Origin: Thaumasiovibrio occultus
Lineage (GTDB): Bacteria > Pseudomonadota > Gammaproteobacteria > Enterobacterales > Vibrionaceae
Assembly: GCA_019703815.1 (NCBI GenBank)
Contig: AP023052.1
Coordinates: 1,364,001 to 1,428,000 of the forward strand
DNA length: 64,000 nt
Direction of reading: 5' to 3'
The number at the start of each line of letters is the position of its first letter. The stretch's first letter is position 1. This document shows positions 27,136-38,598 of this stretch, one piece after another. The translations under genes were made by a program, and so were the position numbers. Below the pieces are notes generated by a model. That model was not told where the DNA came from. It saw only the letters and a list, made by a program, of their open reading frames with translations, and did not search any database.

Positions 27136-29067
27136 ATGCCTGTTATTACTCTTCCTGACGGCAGTCAGCGTATTTTCGACAATCCTGTTTCAACTATGGA
27201 CGTTGCGGCCGATATCGGTCCGGGTCTGGCGAAAGCAACCATCGCTGGCCGTGTAAATGGTCAACGCGTAGATGCGTGCGATCTGATTGAAGAAGATGCG
27301 AGCCTTGAAATCATCACCGTTAAAGACGACGTCGACGGTCTTGAAATTGTTCGTCACTCTTGTGCGCACCTATTAGGTCACGCGCTAAAGCAGCTTTACC
27401 CACACGCGAAAATGGCGATTGGTCCAACCATCGACAACGGTTTCTACTACGATGTGGATCTTGAAGAATCGCTAACGCAAGAAGATCTAGAAAAGATCGA
27501 AAAGCGCATGCAAGAGCTGGCGAAAACCAAATACCAAGTCATCAAGAAGAAAGTAAGCTGGCAAGAAGCGCGTGACGCGTTTGAAGCGCGTGGCGAAACT
27601 TACAAGATTGAAATCTTGGACGAGAACGTTTCTCGCGACGACCGTCCAGGTCTATACCATCACGAAGAATACATCGACATGTGTCGTGGTCCACACGTAC
27701 CGCACATGGGTTTCTGTCAGCATTTTACGCTGCTTAACGTAGCGGGTGCCTACTGGCGTGGTAACAGCGACAACAAGATGTTGCAACGTATCTACGGTAC
27801 TGCGTTCCACGATAAGAAAGCACTGAAAGCGCACTTAACGCGTCTAGAAGAAGCAGCAAAGCGTGACCACCGTAAAATCGGTAAGCAACTAGACCTATTC
27901 CACATGCAACAAGAAGCACCGGGTATGGTGTTCTGGCATCACAATGGTTGGTCTATTTTCCGTGACCTAGAAATCTTCGTACGTGAAAAACTAGTAGAAT
28001 ACGATTACCAAGAAGTAAAAGGCCCATTGATGATGGACCGCGTGCTTTGGGAACGTTCTGGTCACTGGGACAAATACGCTGACGCGATGTTCACTACGTC
28101 TTCAGAGAACCGTGAATACGCAATCAAGCCAATGAACTGCCCAGGTCACGTGCAAATCTTCAACCAAGGCCTGAAGTCTTACCGTGATCTTCCATTGCGT
28201 ATGGCAGAGTTTGGTTCTTGTCACCGTAATGAGCCATCAGGTGCATTGCACGGTCTGATGCGCGTACGTGGCTTTACCCAAGATGACGCCCACATTTTCT
28301 GTACTGAAGAACAAGTACAAGAAGAAGTGACCGCATGTATCAAGATGGTCTACGATACTTATGCGACCTTCGGTTTCGATAACATCGTAGTGAAACTGTC
28401 TACTCGTCCAGAACAACGTGTTGGCTCTGACGAAATGTGGGACAAAGCAGAAGCAGGCTTGATCCAAGCGCTTGAAGCAAACGATGTTGCCTACGAAATT
28501 CAAGAAGGCGAGGGTGCGTTCTACGGTCCTAAGATCGAATTTACCCTATACGACTGTTTGGATCGTGCGTGGCAGTGTGGTACTGTGCAGCTCGACTTTG
28601 CCCTGCCAGAACGTTTGGGTGCAACTTACGTTGCTGAAGACAACGACCGTCGTGTACCGGTAATGATCCACCGTGCGATCCTAGGTTCACTAGAGCGTTT
28701 CATCGGTATCCTAATCGAAGAATATGCAGGTTTCTTCCCAACGTGGTTGGCGCCGCAGCAAGCTGTGGTAATGAATATTACCGACGCACAGGGTGAATAT
28801 GCACAAGAAGTGGTTAAAAAACTTCAAAAAGCCGGATTTAGAGTCAATGCGGACTTGAGAAATGAGAAGATAGGCTTTAAAATCCGCGAACACACTTTGA
28901 AGCGCGTTCCTTACATGCTTGTTTGTGGTGACAAAGAAGTAGAAGCTGGGGAAATCGCAGTGCGTACCCGTAAAGGCAATGACCTGGGTAAATTCAAGAT
29001 TGACGACTTTATTGCACTGATGCAACAAGAAGTCGGCAGTCGCTCGATTAATATTTCGGAGGAATAA
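27136..29067 (+). CDS. thrS: Threonyl-tRNA synthetase
   Basis: 643-aa class II synthetase, same size as E. coli ThrS (642). Order: N-terminal TGS domain ([10 protein letters not shown] start), editing domain with [16 protein letters not shown], catalytic core with zinc ligands in [10 protein letters not shown] (Cys), [10 protein letters not shown] (His) and VPVMIHRAI (His), and anticodon-binding domain ending near [10 protein letters not shown]. It charges tRNA-Thr and edits Ser-tRNA-Thr. TAAGGA precedes ATG. It is the first gene of thrS-infC-rpmI-rplT; its last codons overlap the infC ribosome binding site, so the two are coupled. Codon use is that of a highly expressed gene. Confidence 0.97.
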   Translation: MPVITLPDGSQRIFDNPVSTMDVAADIGPGLAKATIAGRVNGQRVDACDLIEEDASLEIITVKDDVDGLEIVRHSCAHLLGHALKQLYPHAKMAIGPTIDNGFYYDVDLEESLTQEDLEKIEKRMQELAKTKYQVIKKKVSWQEARDAFEARGETYKIEILDENVSRDDRPGLYHHEEYIDMCRGPHVPHMGFCQHFTLLNVAGAYWRGNSDNKMLQRIYGTAFHDKKALKAHLTRLEEAAKRDHRKIGKQLDLFHMQQEAPGMVFWHHNGWSIFRDLEIFVREKLVEYDYQEVKGPLMMDRVLWERSGHWDKYADAMFTTSSENREYAIKPMNCPGHVQIFNQGLKSYRDLPLRMAEFGSCHRNEPSGALHGLMRVRGFTQDDAHIFCTEEQVQEEVTACIKMVYDTYATFGFDNIVVKLSTRPEQRVGSDEMWDKAEAGLIQALEANDVAYEIQEGEGAFYGPKIEFTLYDCLDRAWQCGTVQLDFALPERLGATYVAEDNDRRVPVMIHRAILGSLERFIGILIEEYAGFFPTWLAPQQAVVMNITDAQGEYAQEVVKKLQKAGFRVNADLRNEKIGFKIREHTLKRVPYMLVCGDKEVEAGEIAVRTRKGNDLGKFKIDDFIALMQQEVGSRSINISEE

Positions 29068-29070
29068 GAT

Positions 29071-29622
29071 ATTAAAGGCGCAAGAAGAAGCCAAGCACCG
29101 GCAAAACAAAATGCACACCGTTTGAACGAAGAAATTCGTGGTGTACGTGAAGTCCGTCTTACAGGTATCGACGGCGAAGCCGTTGGTGTTGTTTCTATTG
29201 AAGAAGCACTAAATGCGGCGCATGATGCCGGCGTTGATCTGGTAGAAATCAGTCCAAATGCCGAGCCACCAGTCTGTCGTGTGATGGATTATGGCAAATA
29301 TCTCTTTGAAAAGAGCAAAGCTGCTAAAGAGCAGAAGAAAAAGCAAAAACAAGTTCAGGTGAAGGAAATTAAATTCCGTCCTGGCACAGATGTTGGCGAT
29401 TACCAGGTAAAACTGCGCAACCTGGTTCGCTTCATTGAAGAGGGCAATAAGGTCAAAGTCACTATCCGTTTCCGCGGTCGTGAGATGGCCCACCAAGAGA
29501 TCGGTGTTGACGTTCTAAATCGCTTGAAAGAGGATACCGCTGAACTAGCAGTGGTTGAGAGCTTCCCAAGTCGTATTGAAGGTCGTCAAATGATCATGGT
29601 TCTTGCCCCGAAAAAGAAGTAA
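29071..29622 (+). CDS. infC: Translation initiation factor IF-3 (AUU start)
   Basis: 183 aa. Reading from ATT 29071 gives [20 protein letters not shown] before the conserved [12 protein letters not shown], collinear with E. coli IF-3. CGGAGGA (29057-29063) is correctly spaced from the ATT and there is no nearer ATG; the first in-frame TTG at 29122 would remove conserved residues. In E. coli infC also begins with AUU, and IF-3 represses its own translation through that codon, so the same control is expected. N-domain, Lys-rich linker ([14 protein letters not shown]) and C-domain ending [10 protein letters not shown] are complete. Confidence 0.96.
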   Translation: MKGARRSQAPAKQNAHRLNEEIRGVREVRLTGIDGEAVGVVSIEEALNAAHDAGVDLVEISPNAEPPVCRVMDYGKYLFEKSKAAKEQKKKQKQVQVKEIKFRPGTDVGDYQVKLRNLVRFIEEGNKVKVTIRFRGREMAHQEIGVDVLNRLKEDTAELAVVESFPSRIEGRQMIMVLAPKKK

Positions 29623-29643
29623 TTAGCGCCATCAAGTAGATAT

Positions 29644-29673
29644 AACCCTGCTTGAAAAAGCAGGGTTTTATTT
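29644..29673 (+). terminator. Hairpin with T-tract between infC and rpmI
   Basis: AACCCTGCTT, loop GAAA, AAGCAGGGTT, then TTATTTC, 22 bases after infC. It may be a terminator or attenuator that lowers read-through into rpmI-rplT. In E. coli the infC-rpmI interval is also where L20 acts on its own mRNA. Confidence 0.8.
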
Positions 29674-29720
29674 CGCCTAATTACACTGTTATTAACCTAT
29701 AAACAATGCGGAGTCTCATC

Positions 29721-29915
29721 ATGCCTAAGATGAAATCCAACAAAGGTGCTGCTAAGCGTTTCAAAAAAACTGCTGGTGGTTTTAAGTACAAGCACGCAAC
29801 CAAGCGTCACATCCTGACCAAGCGTACTACTAAGAACAAACGTCAACTGCGTCCAAATGCAATTCTACCTAAGTGTGAAGTTGCAGCAGTAGCACGTATG
29901 CTTCCATTCGCATAA
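29721..29915 (+). CDS. rpmI: Ribosomal protein bL35
   Basis: 64-aa basic protein beginning [20 protein letters not shown] and ending RMLPFA, the full L35 sequence pattern. The in-frame GTG-like extension to 29706 is not needed because ATG 29721 matches the family start and has GCGGAG upstream. Component of the 50S subunit. It is followed 39 bases later by rplT, with which it is co-transcribed and translationally coupled in relatives. Confidence 0.97.
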   Translation: MPKMKSNKGAAKRFKKTAGGFKYKHATKRHILTKRTTKNKRQLRPNAILPKCEVAAVARMLPFA

Positions 29916-29942
29916 TTCGTTTTTAGTTTTTACATTTAATAG

Positions 29943-30308
<366 letters not shown>

Positions 30309-30642
30309 TTTTACAGTTTAGTTTTTTGGAAAAGGAGAACTTCGGTTCTCCTTTTTTGTGCCTGCTTTTTGCTTCTCTTGCCATCAAGTCATCGATTTCG
30401 CTCTCTGTTTATTCTTTTCTCCCAGTGACTTAAGTGAGATACATCACTTAATTGATTGTCGCTGTGATGTTGTGTCCATTCTTGTCTGTAATGAAAATCA
30501 TTCTTAGGAAAGATTGTCATGCCGGTTACTGATTGTATAAAAAGGCGTGTAAGTTGCTCTCACATTTCCTTACAAACGATCTGCCCTAGAAATTGAGCTG
30601 TAATTTTCTAGTGGTAAGACGTTTAATCTTCGAGGGAATGTT
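30309..30642. other. Intergenic region upstream of the serine protease
   Basis: After the rplT terminator there are about 285 bases with no gene. The AT-rich part around 30420-30560 is the likely protease promoter, but no specific sites were assigned. GAGGGA lies just before the protease ATG. Confidence 0.4.
30331..30357 (+). terminator. Rho-independent terminator after rplT
   Basis: GGAGAAC, loop TTCG, GTTCTCC and a T-run, with an A-run before it. It ends the thrS-infC-rpmI-rplT transcript 23 bases after the rplT stop. Confidence 0.95.
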
Positions 30643-32205
30643 ATGAAAGTAAAACACGGCGTATTGGCGGTGATGGCTGCTTGTTACGCAACTGGTGTTC
30701 ATGCAAATGACCCGTCTTTGGGTACGGATCATCAAGTCATGCCCAAAATTGTGGGGGGCTATGTTGCCGATCCTGCTAACTGGGGTTTCTTTACCCAAAT
30801 CATGAGACCGAATGCGAACCGCTCTTTCTGTGGTGGTAGTTATTTAGGTGATGGATACGTGCTGACGGCGGCACACTGTGTTGATGGGGATAGTCCAAGC
30901 CAGTTAGCCGTTAAAGTCGCTGGCTTTGAATATAACGGTCAAGACGGAGAGCGAGCGAACGTTACCGATGTCTTTCTTCATCCGCAGTTTAATTCGCGTA
31001 ACCTCGATAACGACATCGCGATTTTGAAGTTAGATAAGGTGATCAGTAACGACAAGCGTGTCGATATTGCGTTTGGCTCGGTCAGTCAGTATGCCTCGAT
31101 TGGTGATGCCTTAGCGGTTGCTGGTATGGGACGTCTAACTGAAGGCGGCAACGTACCCTCGCGCTTGATGGCGGTAGAAGTGCCTTTGATTTCTGACGCA
31201 GAATGTCGCACCGGCGGCGGCAGTTACAATAACGTTGACGCTGTGAGCTTCTGTGCGGGGCTGCCACAAGGCGGTCTTGATTCATGCCAAGGTGACAGCG
31301 GTGGCCCAATTGTGATCAACCAAGGCGGCACCATTACTCAGCTTGGTATCGTGAGTTGGGGGATCGGTTGTGCGCGTCCGGGTAAATACGGCGTGTACAG
31401 TGATATCGCAGCGCTGCGTGATTGGGTTGATAGCATTGTGACTCTAAACGCCGATAGTGTCGGTGTTGGTTATACTAAATTTGAGCAGATCGCGAACGTT
31501 GCACCGGGTGAGATTGTGGCCCACACCTTTACCGTTAACAATTCTGGAACGACGCCTTTTACGGTAACGCAAACTGCTTTGACAGCAGGTGGTGTGGCAA
31601 CGAACGCCGTGATCGCCCAAGATACGTGTACTGCGACGACGTTGCTTGGTGGTGAATCGTGCCAAGTAGCAGCTGAATTTAATGCCGCGACAACAGGGGA
31701 AGCGAACGTTTCGCTTAACTTTGAAATTGACCAAACCACTACTAGCTATGTGGCGCAGGTGAGTACGCAAGTGGTGACGGTATCAGAGCCTGGTACGTGC
31801 ACTAACCTTTGGAATGCCGACGCGGTTTATACCAATGGCGATCTTGTCAGTTGGCAAGGCCAAGTATGGAAAGCATTGTGGTGGAATCAGGGTGCAGATC
31901 CAAGCCAGTCGGGCCCGTGGGGTGTATGGCAAGTGGTGGAGCCAGCGTCTTGTGATACCGGGGTAGCACCGGAGCCAACGCCGGAACCCACTCCAGACCC
32001 AACACCTGAACCAGATCCTACCCCTCAGCCGCCAGGGGATGGCAATGCTTACGTAGCGGGCGCAGCTTATGGGCCGGGTGATGTGGTGGTTCACAATGGT
32101 CAGACTTACCAATGTCGCCCTTGGCCAAATGGCTTATGGTGTTCAGCGAGCGCTTATGAGCCGGGCGTTGGTGATAGTTGGCCTGATGCATGGACAGCGT
32201 TGTAA
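30643..32205 (+). CDS. Secreted trypsin-like serine protease with chitin-binding-like modules
   Basis: 520 aa. Signal peptide ends VHA (residue 21). A propeptide precedes IVGGYVAD (activation site around residue 36). The S1 triad is LTAAHC (His78), DNDIAI (Asp124) and GDSGGP (Ser219); Asp213, six residues before Ser219, predicts trypsin-like Lys/Arg specificity. Residues ~275-385 form a beta-sandwich with a Cys pair. There follow a CBM5/12-like module (LWNADAVYTNGDLVSWQGQ, with WKALWW), a Pro-rich PEPTPEPTPDP linker and a second module (AYGPGDVVVHNGQTY). It resembles the Ves proteases of V. cholerae in the catalytic part but ends in carbohydrate-binding modules, not a GlyGly-CTERM anchor. Probably exported by type II secretion. 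Confidence 0.9.
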   Translation: MKVKHGVLAVMAACYATGVHANDPSLGTDHQVMPKIVGGYVADPANWGFFTQIMRPNANRSFCGGSYLGDGYVLTAAHCVDGDSPSQLAVKVAGFEYNGQDGERANVTDVFLHPQFNSRNLDNDIAILKLDKVISNDKRVDIAFGSVSQYASIGDALAVAGMGRLTEGGNVPSRLMAVEVPLISDAECRTGGGSYNNVDAVSFCAGLPQGGLDSCQGDSGGPIVINQGGTITQLGIVSWGIGCARPGKYGVYSDIAALRDWVDSIVTLNADSVGVGYTKFEQIANVAPGEIVAHTFTVNNSGTTPFTVTQTALTAGGVATNAVIAQDTCTATTLLGGESCQVAAEFNAATTGEANVSLNFEIDQTTTSYVAQVSTQVVTVSEPGTCTNLWNADAVYTNGDLVSWQGQVWKALWWNQGADPSQSGPWGVWQVVEPASCDTGVAPEPTPEPTPDPTPEPDPTPQPPGDGNAYVAGAAYGPGDVVVHNGQTYQCRPWPNGLWCSASAYEPGVGDSWPDAWTAL

Positions 32206-32230
32206 TTTACGCGGTAAATGCTAAATAAAG

Positions 32231-32265
32231 AAAACGCCCAATGATAGTCATTGGGCGTTTTTAAT
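32231..32265. terminator. Rho-independent terminator after the protease
   Basis: 14-bp perfect stem AAAACGCCCAATGA/TCATTGGGCGTTTT, loop TAG, then TT. Lies 26 bases after the stop. Confidence 0.93.
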
Positions 32266-32274
32266 GGTCACCTG

Positions 32275-32395
32275 AATAAAATCGGGTGAGGGGACACAAA
32301 TGATACCTAACTGGAGAGACTAGAAACCATATGTTGAATGTCCCCATTCATCACTCACTAAACCGCGCAGTAAAGTGAGCTAACCCGATTCTATT
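32275..32395. repeat. Nested inverted-repeat element between convergent genes
   Basis: Outer arms 32275-32290 and 32380-32395 are 14/16 complementary (AATAAAATCGGGTGAG on the left). Inside are GGGGACA (32290-32296) and TGTCCCC (32339-32345). The pattern resembles palindromic REP/BIME-like elements with GGGGACA cores or a structured RNA. No gene overlaps it. Confidence 0.45.
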
Positions 32396-32429
32396 TGACT
32401 AACCCCACGTCATACAACTGATTTGTTGT

Positions 32430-33857
32430 TTAAACGCAGTCTCCAACCAGTTTCCAAGGACCCCACTCGGTCGTGGTTGGCGTTGTTGCGGTTGTCCACC
32501 ATTTAGCCTGCCAAAGTTTATTGTCGAGGCTAGCCTGATCGCCGCCAACATAGATTTTTGTTGTGTCCCATGGCGCTACCGTACAAGCATCAACCGGTGG
32601 TTTAGGATCTACTGGCGGCTCTGGGTCTACCGGTGGTTCTGGATCGACCGGTGGTTCTGGATCGACCGGCGGATCTACTGGTGGCTCTGGGTCCACGGGA
32701 GGATCAACCGGTGGCGTGGTACCAATGTCGGCATCCATCCACTGCAGCAATTGCTGGTGTGTGACAAAGCGCACATTGTGCTTCGTCAGCGCGTAGTCAA
32801 CGAACGCCTCAAGGGTTTTCTGGCGCGAAGCGACCGTAGATTCAGGGGTGTAAGGGTTTTCTTGCCCGTTCTCTAAACCGTAGTACGCCGAGTGCAGACC
32901 GATCGCGAGAGGAGAGCGGTTGCCTTCTAAGTGCAGATCAAGGTTGTACTTGTAGATGGCTAGCACTTCATCGGCATTGAGACTTGCCGCACTCCATGCT
33001 GTGGTGAAGTACATGTTGAAATCCATGTTATCTGCTTTACCGACGGTCTTGTCGAAGTAACTAATGCGCTGGGCGATTTTATCGCGCAGTGAATAGTTGA
33101 TCCCGTATTGGCCAATAATATCGTCTGCTGGCACGATCAGGGTGTGCATTGGCACTTCCCATAAGGTGTCGTAGTTGCTGATAGGGGACTTCCAACCGTC
33201 TTGTGCCGCTTTGTTTTGCGACGGGCTACCGGCATGCAAAGTATGAGGCCACACGTTGTTAGTGCCATCTTCTGGCCAGTACACACCCGCCGGTACGCTT
33301 GAGTCATAACGAATACCGTTGGCCACCATGGCCTTAAAGGTGTAATCGCTGTACTGAAGATGCGGGGTACGGAAACCCACAACTTGGTTATCAACACCTG
33401 CATCTTTGTACAGTTGGTTGAGGAACGTTTGACACGTGGTCAGTTCATCTAGCCACTCGGCTTCAGTCATCCAATGCTGCGTCGCATTGCCATTGACGAT
33501 GTCGTACGGGTGGGTTTCGGTATGGTTTGCAATTTCATGACCTTGCTTCGCCAGCTCCTGCCATTGGCTGATCACGGTCGCATTGGTGCGTGATGGGCCA
33601 CAGGTATTGAAGAAGGTCGCGGTTAGAGGTTGACCGGCGAAAATATCATTACCTGCTGGGTTGGTACGGGTTGCTAATAGTTGCGTGACGAAATCTAAAC
33701 CGGCTGAACTATTATTGTCATCAAAACTCAGTAAAACAAACTGAGGAGTTTCTGCAACAGATACTGGACCGACAGGACTTGCATCACGCTGAGTCACTGC
33801 TGCGTTGGCTAAACCCGAAAGCATCAGGCCGCCGATGAGTATCGTATTTCGATTCAT
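32430..33857 (-). CDS. Secreted chitin-oligosaccharide deacetylase (CE4) with CBM5/12-like module
   Basis: 475 aa. Signal peptide ends ANA (about residue 19). The NodB-type deacetylase domain has SFDDNNS (Asp46, Asp47) and the zinc motif NHTETH (His112, His116), then GFRTPHLQ and a late LAIGLHSAYYG. These match the Vibrio chitin oligosaccharide deacetylases, which remove one acetyl group from di-N-acetylchitobiose. A linker of PPVDPE-type repeats (about residues 395-430) leads to one C-terminal CBM5/12-like module with KLWQAKWW and WGPWKLVG. ATG 33857 follows AAGGGAAGGAAA; the upstream extension is not used. Convergent with the protease. Confidence 0.92.
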   Translation of the reverse strand: MNRNTILIGGLMLSGLANAAVTQRDASPVGPVSVAETPQFVLLSFDDNNSSAGLDFVTQLLATRTNPAGNDIFAGQPLTATFFNTCGPSRTNATVISQWQELAKQGHEIANHTETHPYDIVNGNATQHWMTEAEWLDELTTCQTFLNQLYKDAGVDNQVVGFRTPHLQYSDYTFKAMVANGIRYDSSVPAGVYWPEDGTNNVWPHTLHAGSPSQNKAAQDGWKSPISNYDTLWEVPMHTLIVPADDIIGQYGINYSLRDKIAQRISYFDKTVGKADNMDFNMYFTTAWSAASLNADEVLAIYKYNLDLHLEGNRSPLAIGLHSAYYGLENGQENPYTPESTVASRQKTLEAFVDYALTKHNVRFVTHQQLLQWMDADIGTTPPVDPPVDPEPPVDPPVDPEPPVDPEPPVDPEPPVDPKPPVDACTVAPWDTTKIYVGGDQASLDNKLWQAKWWTTATTPTTTEWGPWKLVGDCV

Positions 33858-35179
<1,322 letters not shown>

Positions 35180-35197
35180 TCCAGAGGATCTATCACA

Positions 35198-37603
35198 ATG
35201 AAATTCAGCGAATCATGGCTTCGTGAGTGGGTGAATCCTGCGATTACCACTGACGAACTAACACACCAAATCACTATGGCTGGTCTAGAGGTTGACGACG
35301 TTCTTCCTGTAGCTGGCACGTTCAATGGCGTTAAAGTGGGTCACGTTGTTGAATGTGGTCAACACCCAGACGCTGACAAACTGCGCGTAACTAAAGTTGA
35401 CGTGGGTGAAGAAGAGCTTCTAGACATCGTATGTGGCGCAGCAAACTGTCGCCAAGGTCTGAAAGTTGCAGTAGCAACCGTAGGCGCAGTGCTTCCTGGT
35501 GATTTCAAAATCAAGAAGGCAAAACTTCGTGGCCAGCCTTCTCACGGCATGCTTTGTTCATTCTCTGAGCTGGGTATCGACGTTGAGTCAAGCGGCATCA
35601 TGGAATTGGCAGAAGACGCAGTCGTGGGTACTGACTTCCGTGAATTCCTAGGCCTTGACGACGTTACCGTCGACGTAGATCTAACCGCTAACCGCGCTGA
35701 CTGTTTCAGCATTCGTGGTCTAGCGCGTGAAGTGGGCGTTCTTAACCGTGCAGACGTAGTACAGCCAGAAGTGGCAGCGGTTGCTGAAACCATTTCTGAC
35801 ACTGTGTCTATCGAAGTGAAAGCACCGGCAGCGTGTCCACGTTACCTTGGTCGTGTGATCAAAAACGTTAACGTACAAGCTGAAACACCACTTTGGATGC
35901 AAGAGAAACTGCGTCGTTGTGGTATCCGCTCTATCGATCCGGTTGTAGACGTGACTAACTACGTGCTTCTAGAGCAAGGTCAACCAATGCACGCATTCGA
36001 TCTTACGAAGATTGAAGGCGGCATCGTGGTACGTCTTGCAGAGCAAGGCGAGAAGCTAACGCTTCTTGACGGTAATGAAGCAGAGCTAAACGCAGACACA
36101 TTGGTTGTCGCTGACCACAACAAAGCACTCGCAATCGCGGGTATCTTTGGTGGTGAAGGCTCTGGCGTGACGACTGAAACCAAAGACGTACTGCTTGAGT
36201 GTGCATTCTTTGCACCTGACCACATTCGTGGCCGTGCACGTAGCTACGGTCTACACACAGATTCTTCAATGCGTTTTGAGCGTGGTGTGGATTACGCACT
36301 GCAAGCAAGCGCGATTGAGCGTGCAACTCAACTTCTGGTTGAGATCTGTGGCGGTGAAGTTGCACCGGTTGTAGCGGTTGAGTCAGACGCTGATCTGCCT
36401 AAGCCAAACCACGTTGCCCTACGTCGCACTAAGCTAGACAACCTACTAGGCCACCACATTGCAGATAGCGATGTGGTTGAGATCCTTGAGCGTCTAGGTA
36501 TGACTGTTGAAGCAAATGCTGAAGGTTGGGTTGCAATCGCACCTACATGGCGTTTCGACATCGCAATCGAGCAAGACTTGATTGAAGAAGTGGGCCGCAT
36601 CTACGGTTACGACAACATTCCAAACCAACAGCCAGCGGCTGCGCTGAAAATGCACGATCAAGTTGAAGCGGTACTGCCTCTGAAACGCGTTCGTGATCTG
36701 TTGGTTGACCGTGGTTTCCACGAAGCGATTACTTACAGCTTCGTTGAGCCTGAGCAACAAAAACTGATCGTACCGGGTGTTGAGCCACTGATCCTGCCAT
36801 TCCCAATTTCTGCGGACATGTCAGCGATGCGTCTTGGCCTAATCCAAGGTTTGCTAAACACCGTTGTTCACAACCAAAAACGTCAGCAACCACGCGTTCG
36901 TCTATTCGAACAGGGTCTGCGTTTCATTCCTTGTGAATCAGCAGAAAACGGCATGCGCCAAGAGCCAATGCTAGCGGGCGTGATCTCTGGTGCGCGTAGC
37001 GAAGAGCACTGGGACATCGCAACCAACACGGTTGATTTCTTCGATCTGAAAGCTGATCTAGAAGCGATCCTTGAGCTGACGGCGAACGAAAAAGCGTACT
37101 CTTTTGTTGCGCTGTCACCTGAAAGCAAAAAAGCTAACCCAGCACTTCACCCTGGCCAATCTGCAGCAATTATTGTAGACGGCAAAGAAGTGGGTGTGAT
37201 TGGTACGGTTCACCCAGAACTTGAGCGTAAGTTTGGTCTAAACGGCCGTACTATCGTGTTCGAGATCGAGTGGAATGCAATCAATGCTAAAGCGATCCCT
37301 GAAGCAGTAGCATTATCTAAGTTCCCTGCAAACCGTCGTGATATCGCGGTTGTGGTGGATGACGCAGTGGCTTCTGGTGACATCGTGAATGCGTGTCTAG
37401 AGCAAGGCGGCGAGTTCCTAAAAGCGGCGAAACTGTTCGACGTTTACGTGGGTAAAGGTGTTGAAGAAGGCAAGAAGAGCCTAGCTATCGCACTGACGCT
37501 GCAGTCTCTTGAGCGTACGCTTGAAGATGCGGACATTGCCGGTGCAGTAGACGCTATCGTTACACACATCGGTGAGAAATTCGGCGCGTCACTGCGTGAT
37601 TAA
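35198..37603 (+). CDS. pheT: Phenylalanyl-tRNA synthetase beta subunit
   Basis: 801 aa (E. coli 795). The N-terminal tRNA-binding OB fold ([20 protein letters not shown]) is followed by the B3/B4 editing region, a B5 domain ([19 protein letters not shown]), a catalytic-like core and a C-terminal FDX anticodon-binding domain ([20 protein letters not shown]). It completes PheRS, which attaches Phe and removes mischarged Tyr. AGAGGATC precedes ATG. A terminator follows, so ihfA appears to have its own promoter as well. Confidence 0.97.
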   Translation: MKFSESWLREWVNPAITTDELTHQITMAGLEVDDVLPVAGTFNGVKVGHVVECGQHPDADKLRVTKVDVGEEELLDIVCGAANCRQGLKVAVATVGAVLPGDFKIKKAKLRGQPSHGMLCSFSELGIDVESSGIMELAEDAVVGTDFREFLGLDDVTVDVDLTANRADCFSIRGLAREVGVLNRADVVQPEVAAVAETISDTVSIEVKAPAACPRYLGRVIKNVNVQAETPLWMQEKLRRCGIRSIDPVVDVTNYVLLEQGQPMHAFDLTKIEGGIVVRLAEQGEKLTLLDGNEAELNADTLVVADHNKALAIAGIFGGEGSGVTTETKDVLLECAFFAPDHIRGRARSYGLHTDSSMRFERGVDYALQASAIERATQLLVEICGGEVAPVVAVESDADLPKPNHVALRRTKLDNLLGHHIADSDVVEILERLGMTVEANAEGWVAIAPTWRFDIAIEQDLIEEVGRIYGYDNIPNQQPAAALKMHDQVEAVLPLKRVRDLLVDRGFHEAITYSFVEPEQQKLIVPGVEPLILPFPISADMSAMRLGLIQGLLNTVVHNQKRQQPRVRLFEQGLRFIPCESAENGMRQEPMLAGVISGARSEEHWDIATNTVDFFDLKADLEAILELTANEKAYSFVALSPESKKANPALHPGQSAAIIVDGKEVGVIGTVHPELERKFGLNGRTIVFEIEWNAINAKAIPEAVALSKFPANRRDIAVVVDDAVASGDIVNACLEQGGEFLKAAKLFDVYVGKGVEEGKKSLAIALTLQSLERTLEDADIAGAVDAIVTHIGEKFGASLRD

Positions 37604-37998
37604 TCATTGATTATGTATTTTATGGGCGGCACTTGTGCCGCCTTTTTTGTGTCCGCAAAAAAAATGATCAACTGTTACCAAACGACTATTGATACAATTA
37701 TTGACTAGTTTATTGCTATTAATTGGCTTGTAATTAGTATTTAATGCTGTATGTTTCTCTATGATGCTCAACGCCTTGCACTAAATGTGATCGTTTGCGT
37801 GGAAAATTGTCAGGGATTTTTGACAAATCATTGGTAAAAAAGTTGGCGCAAATCAGCGGGTTGGCATAAACTTGTCCTAAGTCGTTGTAAGGGCGGTTAA
37901 TTTTGTTATCAGTTAATCGGTAGCATTTGAAACAGCTAGATTTATAGGCGCGCTAGTTACTAGCGTTTAAGTTCAACATTGTCTTGAGGGATTTATCT
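37604..37998. other. Intergenic region upstream of ihfA
   Basis: About 395 bases. After the pheT terminator the rest is AT-rich and likely contains the ihfA promoter. In E. coli ihfA is negatively controlled by IHF; IHF-like AT-rich stretches are present but no single site was assigned with confidence. Confidence 0.4.
37625..37648 (+). terminator. Rho-independent terminator after pheT
   Basis: GGCGGCA, short loop, TGCCGCC followed by TTTTTT, 21 bases after the pheT stop. Confidence 0.93.
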
Positions 37999-38292
37999 AT
38001 GGCGCTCACAAAAGCCGATTTGGCTGAGAACCTGTTTGAGAAAGTTGGATTAAACAAGCGGGACGCCAAGGATACGGTAGAAGTGTTCTTTGAAGAGATC
38101 AGGAAAGCGTTAGAGGCCGGTGAGCAGGTGAAATTGTCAGGTTTTGGCAATTTTGATTTGCGTGAAAAAAATGAAAGACCGGGGCGTAATCCGAAAACCG
38201 GAGAGGACATTCCCATTTCAGCTCGTCGTGTTGTGACCTTCCGTCCAGGTCAGAAGCTGAAAGCACGAGTCGAAAATATTAAAGCGGAATAA
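37999..38292 (+). CDS. ihfA: Integration host factor alpha subunit
   Basis: 97-aa DNA-bending protein starting [20 protein letters not shown] with the conserved [14 protein letters not shown] and the beta-arm [20 protein letters not shown], then [12 protein letters not shown]. It works as a heterodimer with IhfB in nucleoid structure, transcription and recombination. ATG 37999 is the family start; an earlier in-frame start (37984) adds five non-conserved residues. The tail is two residues shorter than E. coli (99 aa). Confidence 0.97.
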   Translation: MALTKADLAENLFEKVGLNKRDAKDTVEVFFEEIRKALEAGEQVKLSGFGNFDLREKNERPGRNPKTGEDIPISARRVVTFRPGQKLKARVENIKAE

Positions 38293-38301
38293 CGATTCTT
38301 A

Positions 38302-38327
38302 AAGAGCCCCATCTAAGGGGCTTTTTT
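38302..38327 (+). terminator. Rho-independent terminator after ihfA
   Basis: AAGAGCCCC, loop ATCTAA, GGGGCTTTTTT, about 10 bases after the stop. Confidence 0.92.
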
Positions 38328-38390
38328 GATCCTGTCGTGTAGGCTACTTTTGAACGTGCTCAGGCTGATGCTTGTGCTAGATTGGTCTAG

Positions 38391-38470
38391 AAAACTGTCA
38401 GTTGCTCTCGAAAACCGTTAGCTGCTTGCGAAAGCCGTTAGTTGGTTGCCAAAACCGTTAATGGTTTAGC
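38391..38470. repeat. Four imperfect 20-bp tandem repeats
   Basis: Units at 38391, 38411, 38431 and 38451, each beginning AAARCYGTYA; the first is AAAACTGTCAGTTGCTCTCG. They are in exact 20-bp register with scattered substitutions. Near two helical turns of spacing would place the same motif on one face of DNA. Function unknown. Confidence 0.7.
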
Positions 38471-38598
38471 TGTTAATAGTTGGCTTAACCAATCGGCGCT
38501 GAAATGTGGTCGTTATACGTCGACGCATCTCTTGTGAGCTGCACAGGCTTTAATATCGTGATTTCTAGCTTGAGCAATCGAGTAGTGGAGGATGAACC

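Larger units (their letters stand above)
38293..38598. other. Intergenic region between ihfA and astE
   Basis: About 305 bases containing the ihfA terminator, the four 20-bp tandem repeats listed separately, and the presumed astE promoter. GTGGAGGAT (38585-38593) is the astE ribosome binding site. Confidence 0.45.

Noticed and set aside
29122-29622. TTG at 29122 as infC start
   Set aside because: It would delete the conserved IF-3 N-terminus; the ATT at 29071 has the proper ribosome binding site and homology.
32563-32796. Plus-strand Gly/Ser-rich frame antisense to the deacetylase linker
   Set aside because: The STGGSGSTGG pattern is just the complement of the Pro-Val-Asp-Pro linker repeats.
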